Below are positions 7,248-14,261 of a stretch of DNA of 20,408 nucleotides, piece by piece (within the stretch, counting starts at the first letter, position 1; every line of letters starts with the position of its first letter). The position numbers were made by a program, and so were the translations under genes. The DNA comes from Prevotellaceae bacterium (GTDB taxonomy: Bacteria; Bacteroidota; Bacteroidia; Bacteroidales; Bacteroidaceae): contig JAGKTZ010000034.1 in NCBI GenBank assembly GCA_021153165.1, forward strand, positions 1-20,408. Reading direction: 5' to 3'. The notes beneath the pieces were generated by a model. The model was not told the DNA's origin. It saw nothing but the letters and a program-made list of their open reading frames with translations, and did not search any database.

Positions 7248-7955
7248 TCAAGCGCATTTACTGCACTTGTTGTTGACGATAGAAAGGAGAATATAGCATA
7301 ATATTACTGCAGAAAAGCCAGCCCATCCCAATGCAATGAGCAGGATTGCGCTGAGTAAAATAAAACCATATTTCAATCCGTTGCCCTTCCATCCAAAATG
7401 TTTGAATTTAAGTGCGAACATGGGCAACTCAGCCACCAACAAATAGCAAGAAAGCAAAATGCCAACGAGCAGTAACCACCACATCCACACGTGTGATACA
7501 ATCAAATCGTGCGTACCGACAACGAGCGCTGACCAAAAGAGGGCGTTGGCTGGAGTAGGCAGCCCGATGAAGGAACCAGTCTGTCGTTCGTCCAAATTAA
7601 ACTTAGCCAAACGCAACGCAGACAATGCTGCAATAAGGAATGCCGAAAATGGCAGGATTTGGTTGACAAAATCATTGGATGTCAGGGCAGGCAGTTCCGA
7701 CAAAAGGGCAAATAGTATCGTTGCAGGAGCTACGCCAAAGGTCACGACGTCTGCCAGCGAATCCAACTCCTTGCCAATAGGCGAAGACACCTTCAGCAGG
7801 CGCGCTGCGAAACCATCGAAAAAGTCGAATACTGCGCCGGCGATGATGAAGGCGAAGGCCCATTCGTAGCGACCAGCAAATGCGTGAAAGGCAGCAATGC
7901 AACCGCAGATCAAGTTGCAGCAAGTGATGGTATTGGGGATATGTTTTTTGATCAT
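7248..7955 (-). CDS. pssA: CDP-diacylglycerol--serine O-phosphatidyltransferase
   Basis: PssA makes phosphatidylserine from CDP-diacylglycerol and serine. The 235-residue membrane protein carries the full CDP-alcohol phosphotransferase signature D-x2-DG-x2-AR-x8-G-x3-D-x3-D: D44, D47-G48, A51-R52, G61, D65 and D69. The N-terminal HIPNTITCCNLICGC segment is typical of the serine-specific branch, and about seven hydrophobic helices follow. It sits between psd upstream and DUF4834 downstream on the same strand; psd supplies the next pathway step, which confirms serine as the likely head group. A long palindrome lies in the 147-base gap before it (8002-8073), which may shape the level of this downstream gene relative to psd. 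Confidence 0.95.
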   Translation of the reverse strand: MIKKHIPNTITCCNLICGCIAAFHAFAGRYEWAFAFIIAGAVFDFFDGFAARLLKVSSPIGKELDSLADVVTFGVAPATILFALLSELPALTSNDFVNQILPFSAFLIAALSALRLAKFNLDERQTGSFIGLPTPANALFWSALVVGTHDLIVSHVWMWWLLLVGILLSCYLLVAELPMFALKFKHFGWKGNGLKYGFILLSAILLIALGWAGFSAVILCYILLSIVNNKCSKCA

Positions 7956-8001
7956 ATTGACTACGTTTTGTGGGTGGTACGTTTGAAATTTTCTATCTAA
8001 A

Positions 8002-8073
8002 ACAAAGATTGCTTAACCCCTGGCAGATATTTGCCCAGTGGGCGATAAAGCGATGGGAGGTTAAGCAATCTTT
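8002..8073 (-). repeat. Long inverted repeat between psd and pssA
   Basis: CAAAGATTGCTTAACC (8002-8017) is perfectly complementary to 8058-8073, giving a 16-bp stem around a 40-base loop. The loop can form a further small stem, GCCC/GGGC (8032-8042). It occupies much of the 147-base gap between psd and pssA. No U-tract long enough for a classical terminator follows on the minus strand (GTTTTAG). It could be an mRNA processing or stability element, an attenuator, or a small palindromic repeat. Confidence 0.75.
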
Positions 8074-8102
8074 GCGCGATATGTGATTATTTTTCTTAGA
8101 AA

Positions 8103-8816
8103 TTATTCCTCTACAGAAGTTTTAGGTTTCAACTTACCAATAATCGTTTGATTACCTGTCGTCGCTTGACCTAATTTCACAGAAATCTCTGTGTCGAGGG
8201 GCAAATAGATATCTACGCGTGAACCAAATTTGATGAAGCCCATGTGTTCGTCAATGTAGCAATCATCTCCCTCTTGAGCATAAGTGACAATGCGACGTGC
8301 CACAGCTCCGGCAACCTGGCGCACCAGCACATCGTGTCCCGAAGGTGTTTCGATAACTACTGTCGAGCGCTCGTTCTCAGTACTCGCCTTTGGCAACCAA
8401 GCCTTGTGGAAATTACCATTATGGTGCTTTGATACTTTTACAAAACCTTCTACAGGAAACCAGTTGGCATGTACATTCGTTACGCTCATAAAGATGGACA
8501 CCATCAAACGGCGGTCGTGGAAATATTCGTTCTCGTCTACTTCTTCAATGACTACGACTTTACCATCCGCCGCAGCAACGACAGTATTCTCCGTTTCGCC
8601 ATTAAACATACGTATTGGGCAACGGAAAAAGTTAACGATAATTGCTGCTACTATTGTGGTAATGCCAAAGACAATATAGAATGGCACGAGGGTAACATCC
8701 TTGAGGAAAAAGAAAAGTAGGGCATTGAGCACCGCATATACACTCAGGGTGAGGATAAGGGTGTTTGTGCCTTCATGGTGCAGGCGCACATTCTTCAGAC
8801 GTTTGATTCTTTTCAT
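8103..8816 (-). CDS. psd: Phosphatidylserine decarboxylase proenzyme
   Basis: Psd converts phosphatidylserine to phosphatidylethanolamine and is a self-cleaving, pyruvoyl-dependent membrane enzyme. With the ATG at 8816 the protein has 237 residues, the short form common in Bacteroidetes. It shows two N-terminal hydrophobic helices (about 20-40 and 43-64), FFRCPIR (63-69), AADGKVVVI with D84, VTNVHANWFPVEG with H116, and the cleavage site GFIKFGSRVDIYLP with G198-S199, where S199 would become the pyruvoyl group. A longer frame begins at a TTG (8840), but that TTG overlaps the -7 box of a well-formed promoter, so the ATG is preferred. It is the first gene of the psd-pssA-DUF4834 unit. Confidence 0.95.
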   Translation of the reverse strand: MKRIKRLKNVRLHHEGTNTLILTLSVYAVLNALLFFFLKDVTLVPFYIVFGITTIVAAIIVNFFRCPIRMFNGETENTVVAAADGKVVVIEEVDENEYFHDRRLMVSIFMSVTNVHANWFPVEGFVKVSKHHNGNFHKAWLPKASTENERSTVVIETPSGHDVLVRQVAGAVARRIVTYAQEGDDCYIDEHMGFIKFGSRVDIYLPLDTEISVKLGQATTGNQTIIGKLKPKTSVEE

Positions 8817-8837
8817 TCTAAACAGATATATTTTTCG

Positions 8838-8869
8838 CAAAGTTAGGTATTTTTGCGCACATGTCCAAA
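8838..8869 (-). promoter_or_regulatory. Promoter of psd
   Basis: On the minus strand TTTG (8869-8866) is followed after exactly 20 bases by TAACTTTG (8845-8838), matching both Bacteroidetes promoter elements and their spacing, with the frequent C after the -7 box. The predicted transcript would start about 14 bases before the psd ATG at 8816. This is the best-formed promoter in the window. Confidence 0.75.
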
Positions 8870-8954
8870 ATTTGGTGTTTTTTTAGTACTTTCGCAGCAG
8901 TTTTACGACATTTGGCTTTTCCGAAGTTACACATTTTACATTATTATTGACACT

Positions 8955-9755
8955 ATGCCCATCATTTCTATCACCTCGCTCTCACACCCTGGCGTCGAAA
9001 TTTTCTCATCCCTGACCGAAGCACAATTGCGCAACAAGTTGGAACCTGGGAAAGGCATCTTTATCGCAGAAAGTCCGAAGGTGATTCATGTAGCACTCGA
9101 TGCAGGCTACGAGCCAGTTGCCCTGCTGTGTGAAGAGAAGCACATCGTGGGCGATGCAGCAACTCTGATAGAAAGATGTGGAGACATCCCTGTTTATACC
9201 GGAGGGCGAGAAATTCTGGCGTCACTGACAGGTTATACTTTGACACGTGGTGTGCTCTGCGCAATGAGACGTCCTGCGCATTTGCCCTGGCAGGAAGTTT
9301 GCAAAGATACACAGCGCATTGTCGTAGTAGATGGTGTGGTGGATACAACAAACATCGGTGCCATTTTTCGTAGTGCTGCGGCGCTTGGTATCGACGCCGT
9401 ATTGCTCACACCAACTTCTTGTGATCCACTGAACCGTCGTGCCGTACGTGTATCAATGGGTTCTGTGTTTCTTGTGCCTTGGACCTGGATTGATTGTGAC
9501 TTGCAAAAACTAAACGAGATGGGATTCAAAACTGCTGCAATGGCATTGAGTGATAATTCTATCTCACTGGATGACGACCGATTGAAAGCAGAGGAGAAAC
9601 TTGCCATCATTATGGGCACAGAGGGCGACGGCTTGGCTAAAGAAGTCATTACTGCGGCAGATTATGTCGTAAAGATTCCGATGTCGCACCAGGTTGATTC
9701 GCTCAATGTCGCCGCCGCTGCTGCAGTATCCTTTTGGGAACTGAGAAAAAGATAA
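8955..9755 (+). CDS. SpoU/TrmH-family RNA 2'-O-ribose methyltransferase
   Basis: The protein uses S-adenosylmethionine to methylate a ribose in rRNA or tRNA through the knotted SPOUT fold. From the ATG at 8955 it has 266 residues. The N-terminal part (about 20-100) resembles the substrate-binding domain of TrmH/RlmB relatives. The three SpoU motifs are present: VVDTTNIGAIFRSA (128-141, with N133 and R139), IIMGTEGDGLAKE (218-230) and IPMSHQVDSLNVAAAAA (241-257). The open frame extends 34 codons further upstream to a TTG at 8853, but those residues look non-conserved and the stretch overlaps the promoter area, so the ATG is preferred. The RNA target (RlmB, TrmH or other) cannot be set from sequence. 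It is a single-gene unit, divergent from psd and ending in a bidirectional terminator. Confidence 0.92.
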   Translation: MPIISITSLSHPGVEIFSSLTEAQLRNKLEPGKGIFIAESPKVIHVALDAGYEPVALLCEEKHIVGDAATLIERCGDIPVYTGGREILASLTGYTLTRGVLCAMRRPAHLPWQEVCKDTQRIVVVDGVVDTTNIGAIFRSAAALGIDAVLLTPTSCDPLNRRAVRVSMGSVFLVPWTWIDCDLQKLNEMGFKTAAMALSDNSISLDDDRLKAEEKLAIIMGTEGDGLAKEVITAADYVVKIPMSHQVDSLNVAAAAAVSFWELRKR

Positions 9756-9793
9756 GGCAGCCGTCTAAGCCACCTTATCATATTATTTTTTGT
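9751..9793. terminator. Bidirectional terminator between methyltransferase and GH123 gene
   Basis: GATAAGG (9751-9757, overlapping the methyltransferase stop) pairs with CCTTATC (9773-9779). On the plus strand the T-rich run from 9780 follows; on the minus strand TTTTTCTC follows. It can therefore serve both converging genes. Confidence 0.65.
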
Positions 9794-9818
9794 TTTTCTC
9801 TACTAACTAAAAGTTGAA

Positions 9819-11636
9819 TTATTCTTCGTTGAGAAATACCTCAATTGCATTGACTTTCTCAGCACAATCCTCGCCTACAACAGCATGGCTCTTGAAGGCA
9901 TCGAGCAGCGTTTCGAGTTTGGCTTTCTTTTCCGGATTATCCTTATATTCTTCCTTTAATATTTGCACTTTTTCATATTGGTGAATACCTTCTATCAACC
10001 TTTCAAAACGCACACTTGAACGATTGCCGGGATAGTAGCAATAGGTGTCGCCTGCACCAAATTTTCTGAATCGTGAATCAGTCAAAGGGTGCTCATCCCA
10101 ATTGATCCACGCCCAGTGCAAATAACCATCCAAACCGTTGGCAGCAGCATATAGGGGAAGGAATGCAGCCTCTGCTGGCAAGGAGTTACTGTAAATATTG
10201 GGTTCCACATCAGCACAACTGGTGTAAATCGTGGTGACTTGCCCCTTTGCACAGCGTGCTGCAAGTTGTTCGGACGTAAACTTCTTGTCTTGCCCTAATG
10301 CTACACAAAAGTCCTGAAGTTTATCGCAGAGCGAAGCATGATAGTTGCCTGCAAGTGCCATCTTAAATCCAAGTGCATTGGCAATTTGATAAGCATTGAG
10401 CATATCTGACTCTGCGCGCTCATCCATTGCTATATTTGTCTTTTCAAACCAACCTTTTTCAAGCAAGTGTGCTTTGAATGCCTTCAAGAAGTTGGTCCAG
10501 AGTTCACGATATTCGTCTGTTTTCGTCGTCGTTTGGAGGTATTGAAATGATGCAGAAGCTTCGTCCCAATATCTGAACTTCATATCCCAAGGCACCATAC
10601 TGAAGCAGTTGATTTGTCTATCTATGCCATACTCAGCACAGAGTTCGACGTACTTATCAAAGATGGTATAATCGTATTCCCAGGTGCCATCAGCTTTTTT
10701 CGTCGTTTGCACCATAGGATCAAAGAGGTCGTGCGTCTGCTCTCCCCAAGGTTCGTAAAACATAATGGTGGACACCGTACGTTGTCCTGCTCTGCCCAAA
10801 GCTTGCAAATACGGGCGCAATGCTTCCAAGTGTTCGTTGCTCCAACGTTCCACTCCGTAATATCTACTCACGGCATAGGGTTGTTGCCAAAAGTCCAAAT
10901 GAAACTTTTGCTCTGCTACGGTCGGCAAAGTCCTATTATTGACACGGATGGTCAAAGACAATTTTTTCACGACACGTCCCTTGGTATTGAGGACTTGTAG
11001 TTGCGTCGTATATTCCCCTGGGGCAATATCGCGAGGCACTTCCAAAGTACACCAGACGGGGCGGGTTTCCATTGCTGGGACTTGATGCGGACAATCTTGG
11101 TCTATCACATCTGGCACAAGCCAAGGTATCAAATCCTTGGGATGATTGCCACATCTTTTATAGTCATCGGTAATGACATAGTTCACAAACCTTGCTTCGC
11201 CGGCATCTATCTTCGTGCGTTTTCTACCTTTCTTCCATGGTGTCATACAAACGGTCAGCACCCCTTGGTCAGACTTGCTATATAGGAGAGCTTGGATATT
11301 GGCACGTTCGCCTCTCCACACACTAATTGTTGTATCCGAAGTCTGCACCAGGTCTGGCACACGATGCAGTTCATAGTGCACATCTCGCGAAGCCCAAGAT
11401 GCCTGCAAACCATCGGCAAGTTTACTCCACTCCAAAGTATCTGGCGAAGTGCCCACACGTGGTTCTGTATATTCTTCAATAGGATATTGTCGAAATGTAT
11501 CTTGTGCGACAAATTCAACCTTTGATGAAGTCAACAATATACTTTCATTATTTGCTGCAATAGTAGGCATTGACACACCTATTCCACCGAGTAAGAGAGA
11601 GAAGTAAAACACTTTCTTAAATGAATTATATGCCAT
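9819..11636 (-). CDS. Secreted GH123-like glycoside hydrolase (DUF4091)
   Basis: This 605-residue protein begins with a signal peptide (residues about 1-28, ending near PTIAAN) with no lipobox. A beta-rich N-terminal domain covers about 30-240, including a strand-rich section ending ...LTIRVNN, and a TIM-barrel-like catalytic domain follows from about 245 to 560. NIAMDERAESDM contains an adjacent Asp-Glu pair, D405-E406, placed as the catalytic pair of family GH123 (beta-N-acetylgalactosaminidases such as the Bacteroides vulgatus enzyme, of similar length). The late GLDGYLHWAWINW motif is also typical of DUF4091. Export to the periplasm or cell surface is expected. Release of N-acetylgalactosamine from glycans is the likely activity by family; the exact substrate is inference. 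No SusC/SusD pair, sulfatase or other glycosidase is adjacent, so it is an orphan glycosidase here. Confidence 0.85.
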   Translation of the reverse strand: MAYNSFKKVFYFSLLLGGIGVSMPTIAANNESILLTSSKVEFVAQDTFRQYPIEEYTEPRVGTSPDTLEWSKLADGLQASWASRDVHYELHRVPDLVQTSDTTISVWRGERANIQALLYSKSDQGVLTVCMTPWKKGRKRTKIDAGEARFVNYVITDDYKRCGNHPKDLIPWLVPDVIDQDCPHQVPAMETRPVWCTLEVPRDIAPGEYTTQLQVLNTKGRVVKKLSLTIRVNNRTLPTVAEQKFHLDFWQQPYAVSRYYGVERWSNEHLEALRPYLQALGRAGQRTVSTIMFYEPWGEQTHDLFDPMVQTTKKADGTWEYDYTIFDKYVELCAEYGIDRQINCFSMVPWDMKFRYWDEASASFQYLQTTTKTDEYRELWTNFLKAFKAHLLEKGWFEKTNIAMDERAESDMLNAYQIANALGFKMALAGNYHASLCDKLQDFCVALGQDKKFTSEQLAARCAKGQVTTIYTSCADVEPNIYSNSLPAEAAFLPLYAAANGLDGYLHWAWINWDEHPLTDSRFRKFGAGDTYCYYPGNRSSVRFERLIEGIHQYEKVQILKEEYKDNPEKKAKLETLLDAFKSHAVVGEDCAEKVNAIEVFLNEE

Positions 11637-11673
11637 AATATAGAAGAGTCGTTTATTAGTTATTTTCCGTTGT

Positions 11674-11697
11674 CAAAATTACTATTTTTACCTCAAA
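11674..11697 (-). promoter_or_regulatory. Candidate promoter of the GH123-like gene
   Basis: TAATTTTG (11681-11674, minus) matches the -7 consensus exactly, 37 bases before the ATG at 11636. TTTG (11697-11694) precedes it by 12 bases, closer than the standard spacing. A dedicated promoter fits the terminator-like hairpin just upstream. Confidence 0.4.
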
Positions 11698-11743
11698 GCA
11701 GGAACTATTCTACTCTGTTTTTTCACGGCGACTTGCAATAAAT

Positions 11744-11779
11744 AGAAAACAGAAGGGGATGAGCCCTTGGACCCATCCC
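11744..11779 (-). terminator. Probable terminator after nhaD
   Basis: On the minus strand GGGATGGG (11779-11772) pairs with CTCATCCC (11763-11756) with one G-T wobble and an 8-base loop. A T-rich but interrupted tail (CTTCTGTTTTC) follows. It lies 40 bases past the nhaD stop. Confidence 0.55.
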
Positions 11780-11819
11780 TCAAATAGTTTACGTATTAAC
11801 AAATAGATGCTATGTAGAT

Positions 11820-13163
11820 TTAGATAAAAATAAAGGTACGCATCAACCAATAGCATAGTAACCCGGCAGCATAACCAGCAAAGGCCACCCATGTGATGTG
11901 CTTGAGATACCAACCGAATGAAACCTTTTCAAGCCCCATCACTACGACTCCTGCTGCCGAACCGATGATAAGCATCGAGCCACCTACACCTGCACAATAG
12001 GCCAATAATTGCCAGAACAATCCGTCAACGCCCATGTCGCCCGTTGGGGCAAGTGGGTACATGCCGATACAACCTGCTACCAAAGGCACGTTGTCTACAA
12101 TACTTGACAATACACCTATGGCACCTGTTACTAGGTAATAGTTACCATTTGATGCCTCATTGAGCCATGTACCTAAGGCAGAAAGTACACCGATCTCTTC
12201 CAAACAACACACAGCCATTAGGATACCGAGGAAGAAGAGTATTGTACTCATATCAATGCGTGAGAGCAAATTTGATACACGTTTCTTCATGCCATCGCCA
12301 TCAAACTGATGTTTCAACTTCGCGTAGAAAAGTTCTGTGGTCATCCATAGTACAGCCAACACTAAAAGAATGCCAACATAGGGAGGTAGGTGTGTAATGC
12401 TCTTGAAAATAGGTACGAAGATCAAACCACCCACACCGATAGCAAATATTACTTTGCGTTGCAAGGCTGAGAAGTCCTCGGTACTATTGCTCTCTTCTGC
12501 TGCAGGTATTTCCAATGTTCCTTTTAGTAATGGTTGCAACAATAGTGCGGGAACTACCATTGATACGACCGAGGGTACGAACAATTGAACAATCACACCT
12601 GCTGCAGTGATAAGGCTCATATTCCAAAGCATAATTGTAGTGACATCGCCAATAGGAGAGAAGGTTCCTCCAGCATTAGCAGCGATGATCACCAACGAAG
12701 CATAGACCATGCGATCAGATTGCTTTTTCACCAACTTACGAAGTACCATCACCATCACAATACTGGTAGTCATATTGTCGAGGACGGCAGACAAAATGAA
12801 CGTCAGCACTGCGATACGCCAAAGCAAATAACGCTTATTTTTTGTTTGCAGTGAATTTCTCACAAAATTGAATCCGCCATTTTGATCGACTACTTCGACA
12901 ATAGTCATTGCACCCATCAGAAAGAAAAGCGTAGTAGCTGTCGCTCCTAAATAGTGTTCCATAATACCGCTCACTGCATTTCCCGCATTTTCGCCAGGAG
13001 CTAGTGTAATGTATTCCTCAGGAGAAATCATAAACAAGGTCCAGCATGCTACAAACATAAATAATGCGACCGCTGCCTTGTTGACCTTAGTGACGCTTTC
13101 GAGGGCGATACAAGCGTAGCCTAGTACGAACACCACAACGATAGTAAGAGTTAGTGCTGTCAT
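11820..13163 (-). CDS. nhaD: NhaD-type Na+/H+ antiporter
   Basis: NhaD exchanges sodium for protons across the inner membrane and helps in sodium and pH homeostasis. From the ATG at 13163 the protein has 447 residues and about 12 hydrophobic helices. Family signatures include AVLDNMTTSIVMVMVLRKL, NAGGTFSPIGDVTTIMLW and, in the second half, LSSIVDNVPLVAGCIGMYPL and GVGGSMLIIGSAAGVVVMG, the ion-transporter repeat with buried acidic residues. The frame can be extended 17 codons upstream to a GTG, but this would overlap the preceding gene; the ATG sits only 2 bases after that gene's stop, which supports it as the start and suggests translational coupling. A terminator-like hairpin follows. Confidence 0.93.
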   Translation of the reverse strand: MTALTLTIVVVFVLGYACIALESVTKVNKAAVALFMFVACWTLFMISPEEYITLAPGENAGNAVSGIMEHYLGATATTLFFLMGAMTIVEVVDQNGGFNFVRNSLQTKNKRYLLWRIAVLTFILSAVLDNMTTSIVMVMVLRKLVKKQSDRMVYASLVIIAANAGGTFSPIGDVTTIMLWNMSLITAAGVIVQLFVPSVVSMVVPALLLQPLLKGTLEIPAAEESNSTEDFSALQRKVIFAIGVGGLIFVPIFKSITHLPPYVGILLVLAVLWMTTELFYAKLKHQFDGDGMKKRVSNLLSRIDMSTILFFLGILMAVCCLEEIGVLSALGTWLNEASNGNYYLVTGAIGVLSSIVDNVPLVAGCIGMYPLAPTGDMGVDGLFWQLLAYCAGVGGSMLIIGSAAGVVVMGLEKVSFGWYLKHITWVAFAGYAAGLLCYWLMRTFIFI

Positions 13164-13165
13164 AG

Positions 13166-13555
13166 TTAGAAAAGTTTTTGGATGAGTAATGATTCTGCCT
13201 CTTCGTAAATACACACATCTGTCACAGGTGCATATTCATAGTTGACAAAGCGGAACAATTGTAGCGCCGTGAAGCGACCATCTGCTGCCGCGCACATTTC
13301 CAAATGGTAATTGCCAATATTTGCTTGGGGCAGTTTGCCATATTTTTCCACTAAATCGTTGAGTTGAGCACGTGGTGCCTCTATGATTTTTTTCAAACAT
13401 TCGCCGTCTTGCGGTGTATAATCGTAAGTTTTTGCTTTTAACTTATTGTCGGAAGTCACGTAATAATAACTTTTGCCAAAAAGTGACTTTTTGCATTGAA
13501 TAAGTGGGAGGGCAAGCACTTGGCTCGCCATATCGAATTTAGTAATATTGGACAT
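13166..13555 (-). CDS. Hypothetical protein coupled to nhaD
   Basis: I do not recognise this 129-residue protein. It has no signal peptide or membrane helix. Charged and hydrophobic residues are mixed as in a soluble cytoplasmic domain, with a Lys-rich first half (KSLFGKSYYYVTSDNKLKAK) and a predicted helix around ECLKKIIEAPRAQLNDLVEKY. Its stop is 2 bases before the nhaD ATG, so the two are almost certainly co-translated from one message. A link to sodium or pH response is possible from context only. A small hairpin lies in its leader (13575-13594). Confidence 0.7.
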   Translation of the reverse strand: MSNITKFDMASQVLALPLIQCKKSLFGKSYYYVTSDNKLKAKTYDYTPQDGECLKKIIEAPRAQLNDLVEKYGKLPQANIGNYHLEMCAAADGRFTALQLFRFVNYEYAPVTDVCIYEEAESLLIQKLF

Positions 13556-13574
13556 TTTCTTTGCTGAATATTGC

Positions 13575-13594
13575 GAAACCTGTCTGGAGGTTTC
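13575..13594 (-). other. Short hairpin in the leader of the hypothetical-nhaD unit
   Basis: GAAACCT (13575-13581) pairs perfectly with AGGTTTC (13588-13594) around a 6-base loop, 20 bases upstream of the start codon at 13555. It may affect translation start. The rest of the 13556-13736 gap shows nothing I can name. Confidence 0.35.
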
Positions 13595-13736
13595 TGAGTT
13601 GATAAATAAATACGGGGTTTGTTGCCCAATCGTAGATAAAAGGGCACGCTAATTAGAGGATGCCAAAGAAGGCAAAGAGATATTCGAATGATCGAAATCC
13701 TTCACCAATGCATCCGTGTCATAAGAGATAGTGAGT

Positions 13737-14129
13737 TCAACAAAGAAGATGCCTCAAAGCCACAACGTAGCGGTGACATGAGACAAAAAACCGATAGTGC
13801 GCCGTCCGCTCGGATGACGCAAAGACAGTTTTTTTGAAATAAGAAAGTTGAGAAAAAACAAACCAATGCCATTTCGCTTCCCAGCGTTGGAAATAAGATG
13901 TCGTCAATATCCTGCCAGGACGAGTGGTCAGGATGCGATAAAGATGGTTTGAATCTGAGAAGGTAGCCAATGGGATTCCGGCTTCACCCTTTGAGAAAGA
14001 ATAAGCATCGGTAGTCTGGGGTGTCACCATAGATACAGGTTCTACACGTTCTGTCACAGAACGTGCAGAGAGGCTCACACCACCGATAGCGAACCAAAGA
14101 CAAACGATGAGCAACCAGTATCTTTTCAT
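13737..14129 (-). CDS. Small secreted hypothetical protein
   Basis: From the ATG at 14129 this gives 130 residues: a basic start (MKRYW), a hydrophobic core and a likely signal-peptidase site after VSLSA (about residue 22). The mature part is about 108 residues and rich in aromatic, Arg and Ser residues, with two cysteines near the end (...VSCHRYV...HLLC) that could pair after export. A 4-codon upstream extension to a TTG is less likely. I do not recognise a family. The signal peptide supports a real gene, but the aromatic and basic C-terminus is unusual, and a frameshifted or decayed version of a longer protein cannot be excluded. It stands alone, with 132 bases to the gene before it and 181 to the gene after. 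Confidence 0.55.
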   Translation of the reverse strand: MKRYWLLIVCLWFAIGGVSLSARSVTERVEPVSMVTPQTTDAYSFSKGEAGIPLATFSDSNHLYRILTTRPGRILTTSYFQRWEAKWHWFVFSQLSYFKKTVFASSERTAHYRFFVSCHRYVVALRHLLC

Positions 14130-14166
14130 TAGAAATATCAAATTAACGTCTTATGCCAGTTTGTTC

Positions 14167-14217
14167 TGCACTTATGAAATCAACCTAACATGATACTATA
14201 TTATATATATAAGTGCA
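14167..14217. repeat. 9-bp inverted repeat upstream of the small secreted gene
   Basis: TGCACTTAT (14167-14175) is perfectly complementary to ATAAGTGCA (14209-14217) across a 33-base AT-rich loop that includes a TATATATA run. It lies between the phytase-like gene end and the next start at 14129. It could be a regulator site or an RNA hairpin. Confidence 0.4.
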
Positions 14218-14224
14218 CGAAAGA

Positions 14225-14240
14225 GATTAGATTTCTAATC
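14225..14240 (-). terminator. Weak terminator-like hairpin after the phytase-like gene
   Basis: GATTAG/CTAATC forms a 6-bp perfect stem with a 4-base loop, 22 bases past the stop at 14262. On the minus strand it is followed by TCTCTTTCGT, a poor T-tract. Termination here would be partial at best. Confidence 0.3.
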
Positions 14241-14261
14241 GGCATGAGATGGAATGTGTAA

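Noticed and set aside
8853..8954. Upstream extension of the SpoU methyltransferase frame to a TTG
   Set aside because: The 34 extra residues look unlike the family, and the stretch overlaps the psd promoter region; the ATG at 8955 gives the expected length.
13164..13214. Upstream extension of nhaD to a GTG at 13214
   Set aside because: It would overlap the preceding gene by 49 bases, while the ATG at 13163 sits 2 bases after that gene's stop and begins with a normal membrane helix.
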